This document shows positions 1 to 6,213 of a stretch of 6,213 nucleotides of DNA, one piece after another. Where the stretch lies: assembly GCA_028139685.1 (NCBI GenBank), contig JAOINQ010000036.1, forward strand, positions 1-6,213, read 5' to 3'. Below the pieces are notes generated by a model that saw only the letters and a program-made list of their open reading frames with translations, searched no databases and was not told where the DNA came from. Source of the stretch: Betaproteobacteria bacterium (GTDB taxonomy: Bacteria > Pseudomonadota > Gammaproteobacteria > Burkholderiales > Burkholderiaceae_A). The translations under genes were made by a program, and so were the position numbers. The number at the start of each line of letters is the position of its first letter. The first letter of the stretch is position 1.

Positions 1-3000
1 GTAGCTTTAAAACAAGTCTCACAAGAATTCAGTCAGGGAAATATTCAGTTTTCAGCTAACTCATTGGATATAGCTATTACAGGTGACGGTTTTTTTCCAC
101 TAAAGTCTCCTGATGGGCTTCAAGATATCTTCACACGGAATGGAACATTTTTACTTGACGACTCTTTTGCGGTGGTTAACTCGGCGGGCCAGTTTTTGCA
201 AGCGGCAACTGTTGACAGTAACGGAAAAGCTGATTTAGAAAATCTTCAGAAACTTATTATTCCTCGATCGACAGCGGGTGATGCTCGAGAAACTACATTG
301 GTGGACCTGGCTTTGAATCTTCCGGCTGATGCTGACGTGATTGAGATACCTTTCGATAAGGATGATCCAGCAACTTATAACTTAACGACAGCTGTCACAG
401 TTTTTGATGCAGGTGGTAATGAATATTTGGCAACAATTTTCTACCAGAAAACCAAACGAGCTACCCCCGATGATCCTACAAACAAATTTCAAACCCATGT
501 ATTTATTGGTGATACAAAGTTGGATGAGTTGCTTATTCAAGCAACAGATGCAAAGGGTGAACAACTTTATGTAAATAAATATGGTGAGGTTCGTTCAGAA
601 AATGGGCAACCCCCAATTCCTCCAGAGGACATAGCTCGTGGAATAACCAAGTTGTTCAATTTAGACGACCTAAAAAATAAGCAAGACTCAGTTCCTGCTA
701 CAGCTTCAGGAGGAGCTTTATCTGATAATTTGATAAACGCATGGAAAAACGGTTTTAATGTTCCTGCAAAAATTACAGAATTGCTATCACAAATTAATGT
801 TGAGGAGTCAACACAGTTTGCTGGTGTTGATGCTTTATCACCAATACAATTCACTCTAAATATAGATGATTCTATTGAACCCGCTGTGATCGATCTATCG
901 TTTTTGAATGAGTTGGGTGCAGATAAAGTGAAAGACTACACAGGAGTCGAAATCGCTCGTGAAATTACCAACCAAATAAATAGGGAATATGGAGATCAAA
1001 GATTTTTTGACTTCTCATCCTTAAAAGAAACGGAAACCTCTACAACTGCTGACTTATTTAAGTTAATTGCGAATCAAGAGGACCAAACTCCCTCAGAGGA
1101 TGATGAAATAATAGTAACTCTTACTGAAAAAAGATCCGGTGATGATCCTGCAAAGGGAATTTTTGGCGACTTTAAACAAATTGAGCAAGAGGATGCAGTA
1201 ATTGCAATTCAGGCACAGGTTGATGAACAGGCTTTTTCCAAGGGCTTAATTGCTGCAAATTTACAAGTTGCGTCTGAGCGTCTTGCGAATCTTGATACCT
1301 GGGCTTCCTCACGTTCGCAAAAGTCTGATTTTGCGATTAGTGCCAGCCAAACTTCTTTGCTTGGCGCAGAGAATACTCGTTTACAAGAAATTGATTTAGA
1401 GATAGTTAGTTTGGCAGCAGATGCAGCGGAACCAACTCGAGCAGAGCGACAAAAAATTACGATGAGTGAACTTACAGTAAGTTCGACGAACCCATCAGCT
1501 GCTGGAACTTTTACAATAGAGGATTCAACAGGTGTGCAAGCTACAGTTCAGGCTAGTGACTTACAAGCGAAGTTTGGCCAGCGCACTAGGATTGAATTTG
1601 ATGGTGTTTCATCTGATGTTGCAATTCATGCATCCGCGAATACGGTGGTTTCAGGTGGTGCAACAGTTTTTCAATCTGCAACTGGAGCTCTGACTTTAAC
1701 AGTCGGCTCAACAAACTACTCAATAGATTTAACTGGAGTTACTGCTCAGAACTCGGCAATATCTACTGCAGTTGTTTCTGCTCTTCAAACAGCATCCGTA
1801 GGAACATCTGTTGGTACCTTCTCAGTTCAAGACTCTTCGGACACAAATACTTCACAGAGAGAATTTAAAATTTCATCTGCAGGAACATCTTTCCAAATTC
1901 AATTTACGAGGCAAGATGAGACAACAACAGTTTCATTGACAGATAATTTGAATATTTTTACATCCGGCGCAACCAACTTAACATTAATACGTGATTACGA
2001 TAATAATCAAAATGCGAAAAGTACAGCGAGAGCAGCCATTGACGCATTAGTAGCAGGAGGAGAATATGAAGAAGTGGGTGCTGCGAAAGCTCAGCAAATT
2101 GACTTCAGCGGTATTCTAGTATCAGCAGGAGCTGGTACTCAGGTTACGTTAACTATGCCAACGACCTCTGAAAATGCTGGAGGAAATGTCTCTGTCTTTG
2201 CCAGCGCAACTATGACCGCAATTGATCTTGCCAGACAATTTACAGATGCGTTGATAGAAAATGATTTGGCAGAAGAAGTACCCGCGTTCAAAAAAACCTT
2301 CAAGGACTCGAATGACAGCGAACGAAGGCAGGTTGTTGATTTAGGTGATGGTAAAATTCAGATTCAATTTCAGACTACAGAGTCCACTGTTGGAGATATT
2401 TCATTAACAGACTCCGTGGGTAATATGGGTACGACAAGTACGCCCGCAACTTCCACGGACACCGTTTTTACTTCTCGAGAATATAAAGCAGAAACATTTG
2501 GTACGCCAACTTATCCTGATGCTACGACCGCAAAAAGACAAATTTTAGATAATGATGATGGAACATTTACCATTCAATTTTTAACAGAGGATGAAGATAT
2601 TGGCCCTATAACTTCCACAATCGCAGATGACGTGGACTTAACAATAAACTCGGCAGAGGTGCAGGCATATCAGGTAACCAAGCCAGAGATTCAGATTCTT
2701 ACCTTTACAGCACCGGCCAATCCGATTACTGCAGATTCAGGAGGTAAAAAAGTTACATTAGGAGGGGTCGAATACACAATTGCACCAGGAACTGACGGAG
2801 CTGCAATCGAAACAGCTACTGATGTCGCGAATTTCTTTCAAAATGTTCTCTCTGATAGGTTTGATGATGCGGATATCTCCGTAACTGCTTCTCCAGTAGG
2901 TTCAATTGCAATGAATTTTGTTTTGGACGATGGGGATGTGGATTTATTTACCATTGTAGATACCGAGGCATCAGGAATTACTCTGACAGTAAATCAGGTA

Positions 3001-4998
3001 CAGGATTACTTTAATACAGCTGATTTGACTGAGAGAGATTTTGCCCGGCAGGTTGCAGAATCAATTGCTCCGCTTCAGGTAGCAGCCAGGGTAGCAGTTG
3101 AAAACAAGGGAGATAAAGCAGATGTGTTAGCTGCAATCAAAGCCGCAGCAGCAACACAAAATATTGGAAATGCATATTTTTCAAATGTAGAAACCATTGT
3201 CGCGGCAGCTACTAGTGAATCGGAAAAATCCTCTGCTACAGGATTATCAGTTTATCTTGCAGTGTTAAATAATGGCTCTGGTCTTCAGCGAGCTGCTGTT
3301 GAAGCTTATTCTAAACGCGATGCCACAAGTACAAGCGTGTTGCAATCAATTCGAGACGCGAAAGCAGTCGCCGATAATGAAGCGAATACGGTGGTAACAC
3401 TTGCAAGTACCCAGGCAAATAATGCGAACAATACGTTGCTGAATGTTCAAGATTTTATTGTTGATCAAAGTGGTACCTCAGATATTAATGCAGCATCTGC
3501 AATTTCGAGAGAAAATAGATTTTTAAATTTAAAAATTGGTTACAACGAAGTTGATGGTGGTTTTACTTTTAAATCAGCACAAAATGATCAAGTAAGTATC
3601 CTATCTGCTCAGGAGGCAACTGAGAACGAATTGTTCGGTTTGGGCTTACAACCCACTTCTGTAAATGAAGAAACAGATTTATACGGAAGTGGTTTTTATC
3701 CGAATGGAGATGAAATCAGAGCACTTTCTGAGCAACGTTATGGCGTAAAAGTTGAGTTTGATGACACTACTAAAACCTTCAATATTTCCTCTGGAACCAC
3801 TGGTGATGACTCAACTGTAAAGATCAGTGATGCAACTCCTCTCGCAAATTTAATTTTTGGTTTTGAAACCCAGAGAGCAGATATTGTTGAAGCTGCAGCA
3901 GTAGGACCGACTCCTGTGGTGGAGCAATCAGATGTTCCACTGCGGGGTATTCAATCCGAACCTGCGGTTCTTCAGGGCACATCCATAGGTATTAATTTAG
4001 ATAATAAATTCGCCGTTGATCCGCGAAACGATACTTTTGTAGTGACAGTTGATAATGTAACTGGCCTTATTAAAATGCCCAATAAGCCTGACTATAATAT
4101 TGAGGAATTTAGAGCATTATTAGAAAAGAGAATTAATTCACTGGCAGATAATTTCGGTAGAACTGTGAACGGTGTGAAATTAGATGTGAAGACGAATCCA
4201 GTCAACGGAACACGCTTTTTCGAGTTCACCACCGGTACCACGGGAGATGCATCTTTTCTAAAAGTTAGCGGCCCAGGAATCTGGGGTTTATCCGACATAG
4301 AAAGTGCAAAAGGCTCTACAACGGAATGGATAGAGCCTCCGCAAGCAACAGATGAAGATGGATTCCCCCTTTATGTTGATCGGGATGGTTTAGAGACTTC
4401 TAACCCTGGAGATTTTTCGGAAGAGGAAACAAGAGATTTATTCTCACCGATTTTCTTTGATAAAGGAGAGTTAACTTTTGATACTGCCGGAAACTTGTCT
4501 TCGCCACTTTCAGCAATCGCTTTCAAGAGTACAACGATTGGCGACTCGGGAGCAACTTTACAATTTGCTGTAAATTATGCTGGCTCAACCCAATTCTCAA
4601 ACCCATTCTCAGTGCTTGCTCAGAATCAAAATGGAAGACCTGAGGGAGATCTGATTGGTTTGGATATTGGAGATGATGGATTAGTAAGTGCCAACTACTC
4701 AAATGGCAGTCAGAAAAATTTGGCTAAGGTAGTTTTGGCGAACTTTGCGAATCCAACAGGTTTGCGACAAATAGGTGATGCCAGTTATTTTGCCACCTCT
4801 AAATCCGGATCAACGACATTAGGTGAGGCCGGTACTGCTGGATTTGGCACGGTTCGTGCTGGTGCAAGAGAGAGAGCTAATGTGGATCTCACCCAAGAAT
4901 TGATTGAACTTATAACGAACCAAAGGAATTTCCAGGCAAATGCTAAAGCGATTGAAACTAACAACACCCTTACTCAGGCAATTATCAATATCCGATAA
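1..4998 (+). CDS. flgE: Giant flagellar hook protein FlgE, 5' end outside the window
   Basis: FlgE subunits polymerise outside the cell into the curved hook joining the rod to the filament; they are exported unfolded by the flagellar type III system. Frame 1 is open from base 1 to the TAA at 4996-4998 (1,665 residues). The first visible residues already align with Salmonella FlgE from about residue 52, so roughly 50-55 are missing. Residues 12-32 carry the axial-family QGN...LDIAITGDGFF motif. Residues 100-150 match the start of D2 (FDKDDPATYN, AVTVFDAGGNEY). The C-terminus is typical: QNQNGRPEGDL (1541-1551), VLANFANPTGL (1578-1588) and the D0 helix RANVDLTQELIELITNQRNF from 1625. The middle, about residues 170-1485, has no counterpart in the roughly 400-residue Salmonella protein. 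No cysteine occurs in the visible sequence, and only four tryptophans. It lies 31 bp before flgF, presumably in one operon. Identity is secure; the function of the insertion is unknown. Confidence 0.96.
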   Translation, partial: VALKQVSQEFSQGNIQFSANSLDIAITGDGFFPLKSPDGLQDIFTRNGTFLLDDSFAVVNSAGQFLQAATVDSNGKADLENLQKLIIPRSTAGDARETTLVDLALNLPADADVIEIPFDKDDPATYNLTTAVTVFDAGGNEYLATIFYQKTKRATPDDPTNKFQTHVFIGDTKLDELLIQATDAKGEQLYVNKYGEVRSENGQPPIPPEDIARGITKLFNLDDLKNKQDSVPATASGGALSDNLINAWKNGFNVPAKITELLSQINVEESTQFAGVDALSPIQFTLNIDDSIEPAVIDLSFLNELGADKVKDYTGVEIAREITNQINREYGDQRFFDFSSLKETETSTTADLFKLIANQEDQTPSEDDEIIVTLTEKRSGDDPAKGIFGDFKQIEQEDAVIAIQAQVDEQAFSKGLIAANLQVASERLANLDTWASSRSQKSDFAISASQTSLLGAENTRLQEIDLEIVSLAADAAEPTRAERQKITMSELTVSSTNPSAAGTFTIEDSTGVQATVQASDLQAKFGQRTRIEFDGVSSDVAIHASANTVVSGGATVFQSATGALTLTVGSTNYSIDLTGVTAQNSAISTAVVSALQTASVGTSVGTFSVQDSSDTNTSQREFKISSAGTSFQIQFTRQDETTTVSLTDNLNIFTSGATNLTLIRDYDNNQNAKSTARAAIDALVAGGEYEEVGAAKAQQIDFSGILVSAGAGTQVTLTMPTTSENAGGNVSVFASATMTAIDLARQFTDALIENDLAEEVPAFKKTFKDSNDSERRQVVDLGDGKIQIQFQTTESTVGDISLTDSVGNMGTTSTPATSTDTVFTSREYKAETFGTPTYPDATTAKRQILDNDDGTFTIQFLTEDEDIGPITSTIADDVDLTINSAEVQAYQVTKPEIQILTFTAPANPITADSGGKKVTLGGVEYTIAPGTDGAAIETATDVANFFQNVLSDRFDDADISVTASPVGSIAMNFVLDDGDVDLFTIVDTEASGITLTVNQVQDYFNTADLTERDFARQVAESIAPLQVAARVAVENKGDKADVLAAIKAAAATQNIGNAYFSNVETIVAAATSESEKSSATGLSVYLAVLNNGSGLQRAAVEAYSKRDATSTSVLQSIRDAKAVADNEANTVVTLASTQANNANNTLLNVQDFIVDQSGTSDINAASAISRENRFLNLKIGYNEVDGGFTFKSAQNDQVSILSAQEATENELFGLGLQPTSVNEETDLYGSGFYPNGDEIRALSEQRYGVKVEFDDTTKTFNISSGTTGDDSTVKISDATPLANLIFGFETQRADIVEAAAVGPTPVVEQSDVPLRGIQSEPAVLQGTSIGINLDNKFAVDPRNDTFVVTVDNVTGLIKMPNKPDYNIEEFRALLEKRINSLADNFGRTVNGVKLDVKTNPVNGTRFFEFTTGTTGDASFLKVSGPGIWGLSDIESAKGSTTEWIEPPQATDEDGFPLYVDRDGLETSNPGDFSEEETRDLFSPIFFDKGELTFDTAGNLSSPLSAIAFKSTTIGDSGATLQFAVNYAGSTQFSNPFSVLAQNQNGRPEGDLIGLDIGDDGLVSANYSNGSQKNLAKVVLANFANPTGLRQIGDASYFATSKSGSTTLGEAGTAGFGTVRAGARERANVDLTQELIELITNQRNFQANAKAIETNNTLTQAIINIR
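1180..1458 (+). other. Ala/Glu/Gln-rich probably helical segment 1 of FlgE insertion
   Basis: Residues 394-486 run from IEQEDAVIAIQAQVDEQAF through LQVASERLANLDTWASSR to RAERQKI. They are rich in Ala, Leu, Glu, Gln and Arg and poor in Gly and Pro, with hydrophobic residues spaced three or four apart, as in amphipathic helices. The surrounding sequence is Thr/Ser/Gly/Val-rich and reads as beta strand. I infer a helical bundle or coiled-coil hairpin at the entry to the central beta block. No family is recognised. Confidence 0.5.
1687..2991 (+). repeat. Diverged tandem strand-helix-strand modules in FlgE insertion
   Basis: Two motifs alternate. Motif X is a strand pair followed by a helix: LTLTVGSTNYSIDL then ISTAVVSALQTA (1687-1794); TQVTLTMPTTSEN then AIDLARQFTDALI (2137-2262); KKVTLGGVEYTIAPG then ATDVANFFQNVL (2746-2850). 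Motif Y is a beta hairpin, R-[QE]-x-x-x-(x)3-G-x-x-x-I-Q-F, several copies ending near SLTD: 1858-1947 (SSAGTSFQIQFTRQ), 2323-2424 (RRQVVDLGDGKIQIQFQT), 2536-2631 (RQILDNDDGTFTIQFLTED), and a weak fourth at 2899-2991 (GSIAMNFVLDDGD). The second and third Y copies are the most alike. Gaps between X and Y starts are 171, 189 and 153 bases, suggesting units of about 90-150 residues; the 2536 copy lacks a clear X before it. Identity is low, so this is old duplication or convergent fold reuse rather than recent DNA repetition. Confidence 0.55.
3019..3468 (+). other. Ala-rich probably helical segment 2 of FlgE insertion
   Basis: Residues 1007-1156, from ADLTERDFARQVAESIAPLQ to NVQDFIVDQ, form a stretch of about 150 residues dominated by Ala, Asn, Ser, Glu and Lys. 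It includes ADVLAAIKAAAATQNIGNAY, AVEAYSKRDA and LQSIRDAKAVADNEANTVV. Low Gly/Pro and regular small and hydrophobic residues suggest several helices. With segment 1 it brackets the beta-rich repeat block, as if the two packed together as a stalk carrying that block. This pairing is inference from composition and position only. Confidence 0.5.
3520..4296 (+). repeat. Three GTTGD-type beta modules at the end of the FlgE insertion
   Basis: Three segments share the pattern G-V-K-[VL]-x-[FV]-D...F-x-[IF]-x-[ST]-G-T-T-G-D-x-S...[LV]-K-[IV]-S...[IL]-[FW]-G-[FL]. Copy A (3520-3645) is LNLKIGYNEVDGGFTFKSAQ ending ELFGLGLQ and has lost the GTTGD turn. Copy B (3736-3867) is RYGVKVEFDDTTKTFNISSG, then TTGDDSTVKISD and IFGFE. 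Copy C (4165-4296) is NGVKLDVKTNPVNGTRFFEF, then TTGTTGDASFLKVSG and IWGLSD. Copy C is preceded by a strand (FVVTVDN) and a helix (IEEFRALLEKRINSL), the same strand-helix-strand order as the upstream modules. Similar phrases occur in FliD and in variable regions of long hook and flagellin proteins, from memory of those families. Confidence 0.6.
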
Positions 4999-5017
4999 AT
5001 TTTTAATGAGAGTGTAT

Positions 5018-5023
5018 GGAGAG
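5018..5023 (+). promoter_or_regulatory. Ribosome binding site of flgF
   Basis: GGAGAG lies six bases before the ATG at 5030, within the 31-bp gap after the flgE stop codon. It supports this start. I see no convincing promoter or hairpin in the gap, so flgF is probably read through from flgE. Confidence 0.75.
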
Positions 5024-5029
5024 TAATAA

Positions 5030-5800
5030 ATGGACAGACTAATTTATACTGCCCTAGCTGGGATTAATGAAAGGAGACCTCAGAGACAAGTTGAGGCAAA
5101 CGATCTTGCTAACGTTTCTACAGTAGGCTTTAAGAAAAGCTTTGATCAGGCCTTAATTGCGATAAAAACCAGAGGCGATGGATACGATACGCGCATTCAG
5201 CCTCAAAGTAGAACCACGGATAGGATTAATCTTGAACCTGGCGCCCGTATGGTGACTAACAAGTCTTTAGATATTGCAATGGATAACAAGACGGTGATGG
5301 GTGTGCAAGCTCCGAATGGTGAACTCGCTTTTACGCGCAGGGGTGATTTGAGAGTAAATAATAGTGGCATTCTCGAGAATGGGCAGGGTCATATCATTTT
5401 AAGCGAAGAAGGCACTCCAATAAACGTGCCCCTGGGTTTTCAAATTTCGATTACTCGTGATGGCACCATTGTAACGAAGGATCCTACTGTGGTGGGCGTA
5501 GCACCAAATGTTGAAATCGCACAAATTCTGATAAGAGAGGCTAAGGATACTTTTCTAGTGAGAAGGGAAGATGGCTTATTTAAGGCAATTGGTCAAAACG
5601 TAGAGGAAAACGGAGATTTTGAAAGCGGAGAAGTGGTGCCTTCGGTCACATCTGGGGTACTGGAAGGTAGCAATGTTAATCCTATCCACGCAATGATAAA
5701 TCTGATAGAGCATGAAAGAGATTACGAATCACAAATAAGATTCATCAAGGAGGCAAAAACAATTGATGAGTCGGGTACTACCATGATGCGTAACAACTAA
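5030..5800 (+). CDS. flgF: Flagellar proximal rod protein FlgF
   Basis: FlgF is one of the proximal rod proteins, assembled in the periplasm above the MS ring after type III export. The protein is 256 residues, close to the usual length of about 250. It starts MDRLIYTALAG, carries the rod/hook signature ANDLANVSTVGFK at residues 23-35, has LDIA at 80-83, and ends with the axial C-terminal motif SGVLEGSNVNPIHAMINLIE from residue 208 and a terminal helix to 256. The start is supported by GGAGAG six bases upstream and by the match of its N-terminus to FlgF. Oddities: the usual N-N/S-N-LAN contains Asp25; the N-terminal helix holds an unusual charged, proline-containing stretch NERRPQRQ (13-20); and the GDGFF-like turn after LDIA is replaced by DNKTVMGV (85-92). 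FlgG follows after 22 bp. Length, position and the specific N-terminus favour FlgF over FlgG. Confidence 0.95.
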   Translation: MDRLIYTALAGINERRPQRQVEANDLANVSTVGFKKSFDQALIAIKTRGDGYDTRIQPQSRTTDRINLEPGARMVTNKSLDIAMDNKTVMGVQAPNGELAFTRRGDLRVNNSGILENGQGHIILSEEGTPINVPLGFQISITRDGTIVTKDPTVVGVAPNVEIAQILIREAKDTFLVRREDGLFKAIGQNVEENGDFESGEVVPSVTSGVLEGSNVNPIHAMINLIEHERDYESQIRFIKEAKTIDESGTTMMRNN

Positions 5801-5810
5801 ATTTTAAGAT

Positions 5811-5815
5811 AAGGA
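5811..5815 (+). promoter_or_regulatory. Ribosome binding site of flgG
   Basis: AAGGA lies seven bases before the ATG at 5823, inside the 22-bp gap after the flgF stop codon. It fixes the flgG start and indicates translation from the same transcript. Confidence 0.75.
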
Positions 5816-5822
5816 TTTAATT

Positions 5823-6213
5823 ATGGATGCATCTTTATTTATTTCTAAAACTGGACTTGATGCTCAACAAAGGCGTATGAGTGTGATTTCAAATAATCTC
5901 GCTAACGTTTCAACTACAGGGTTCAAAAGAGAGAGAGCAGTTTTTGAGGATCTTCTTTACCAAAATATTCGTCAAGCTGGCGGACAGACTGGCGCCGATA
6001 CACAAGCCCCTATTGGGTTGTTGATGGGAACAGGAACACGAGTTTTGGCAAATGAAAAAATTCACAATCAGGGAAATATCATAACTACGGATAATGCTTT
6101 AGATTTAGCTATAGATGGCGATGGATTTTTTCAAATATCCCAGCAAGATGGAACAATTGCATACTCCAGAGATGGAGGATTTAAGTTATCGAATTTGGGT
6201 CAGCTAGTCACGT
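5823..6213 (+). CDS. flgG: Flagellar distal rod protein FlgG, 3' end outside the window
   Basis: FlgG forms the distal rod, the drive shaft that passes through the P and L rings; the hook assembles on its tip. The window holds 130 codons of a protein normally about 260 residues long, with no stop before the edge. Visible marks are the N-terminal helix [20 protein letters not shown], the signature [13 protein letters not shown] (residues 24-36), the FlgG-specific [17 protein letters not shown] (38-54) that lengthens and stiffens the rod protein relative to FlgE, GTGTRV, and QGN...[11 protein letters not shown] ending at residue 103. It aligns almost without gaps with Salmonella FlgG, starting one residue shorter. 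There is no signal peptide, as expected for type III export. In contrast to FlgE this copy is conventional in every visible part. Confidence 0.96.
   Translation, partial: MDASLFISKTGLDAQQRRMSVISNNLANVSTTGFKRERAVFEDLLYQNIRQAGGQTGADTQAPIGLLMGTGTRVLANEKIHNQGNIITTDNALDLAIDGDGFFQISQQDGTIAYSRDGGFKLSNLGQLVT

Larger units (their letters stand above)
505..4455 (+). other. Large insertion inside FlgE domain D2
   Basis: This is the part of flgE without a counterpart in short hook proteins. Upstream, the segment ending YLATIFYQKT (to about base 450) matches Salmonella D2. Downstream, GELTFDTAGNLSSP (from about 4465) matches the point where Salmonella D2 resumes (LKFNENGILESGG). The roughly 1,315 residues between them therefore project from the outer domain, on the hook surface rather than in the core. 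The order I see is: a mixed segment with IARGITKLFNLDDLKN; a strand-helix segment around TGVEIAREITNQINREYGD (937-993); an Ala-rich helical segment; a beta-rich repeat block; a second Ala-rich helical segment; and three GTTGD-type beta modules. The frame is intact with no stop or frameshift, so it looks maintained rather than decaying. The boundaries were placed by eye and may shift by tens of residues. Confidence 0.75.

Noticed and set aside
64..66. TTG as the start codon of the large frame
   Set aside because: The frame is open back to base 1 and the residues before it (VALKQVSQEF...QGN) align with FlgE. The true start lies upstream of the window.
90..96. Run of seven T as a slippage or frameshift site
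   Set aside because: It encodes the two Phe of the conserved GDGFF motif, and the frame is correct on both sides.
382..854. Two short minus-strand frames at 382-564 and 567-854
   Set aside because: They lie opposite well-supported flgE coding sequence, have Cys-rich or random-looking translations and show no family match.
505..4455. A separate adhesin or RTX-type gene fused into flgE
   Set aside because: No RTX nonapeptides, signal peptide, anchor or internal ribosome site with start is visible, and FlgE sequence continues on both sides in the same frame. Asp-rich turns such as DNDDG do not match a full calcium-binding loop.
4092..4967. Short minus-strand frames at 4092-4298 and 4785-4967
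   Set aside because: They are shadows of conserved flgE C-terminal coding sequence. The hydrophobic look of the second comes from the complement of helix codons.
4999..5029. Terminator or promoter between flgE and flgF
   Set aside because: The 31-bp gap has no inverted repeat with a T run and no recognisable -35/-10 or -24/-12 pair; only a ribosome binding site is seen.

Overview
The window is a continuous stretch of a flagellar rod/hook operon, all on the + strand, in the canonical order flgE-flgF-flgG. FlgE is cut at its 5' end by the window edge, FlgF is complete and FlgG is cut at its 3' end. The DNA is fairly AT-rich. The protein ends look like Gram-negative (gammaproteobacterial) hook and rod proteins, because FlgF and FlgG are the proximal and distal rod proteins of a rod that crosses periplasm and outer membrane. 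A marine gammaproteobacterium is my best guess from the oversized hook protein and base composition. The window holds no taxonomic marker, so that is inference.

Layout: bases 1-4998 are one uninterrupted reading frame for a giant hook protein. It has 1,665 residues here, plus roughly 50-55 missing N-terminal residues, against about 400 in Salmonella. The ends are ordinary FlgE. About 1,300 residues are inserted within what corresponds to the surface-exposed D2 domain. Bases 4999-5029 are a 31-bp gap with the flgF ribosome binding site. Bases 5030-5800 are flgF (256 aa). Bases 5801-5822 are a 22-bp gap with the flgG ribosome binding site. Bases 5823-6213 are the first 130 codons of flgG. There is no gene-free stretch over 31 bp, and I see no RNA gene, mobile element, CRISPR array, promoter or terminator.

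How the genes work together: FlgF and FlgG form the proximal and distal rod. FlgE polymerises on the distal rod to make the hook, the universal joint to the filament. All three are axial proteins exported by the flagellar type III system and share the paired terminal helices of the family.

The point of interest is the FlgE insertion. It appears to be built from diverged copies of a strand-helix-strand module, with two long Ala-rich, probably helical segments flanking the central block. The hook of this organism should therefore carry a large outer decoration or sheath.
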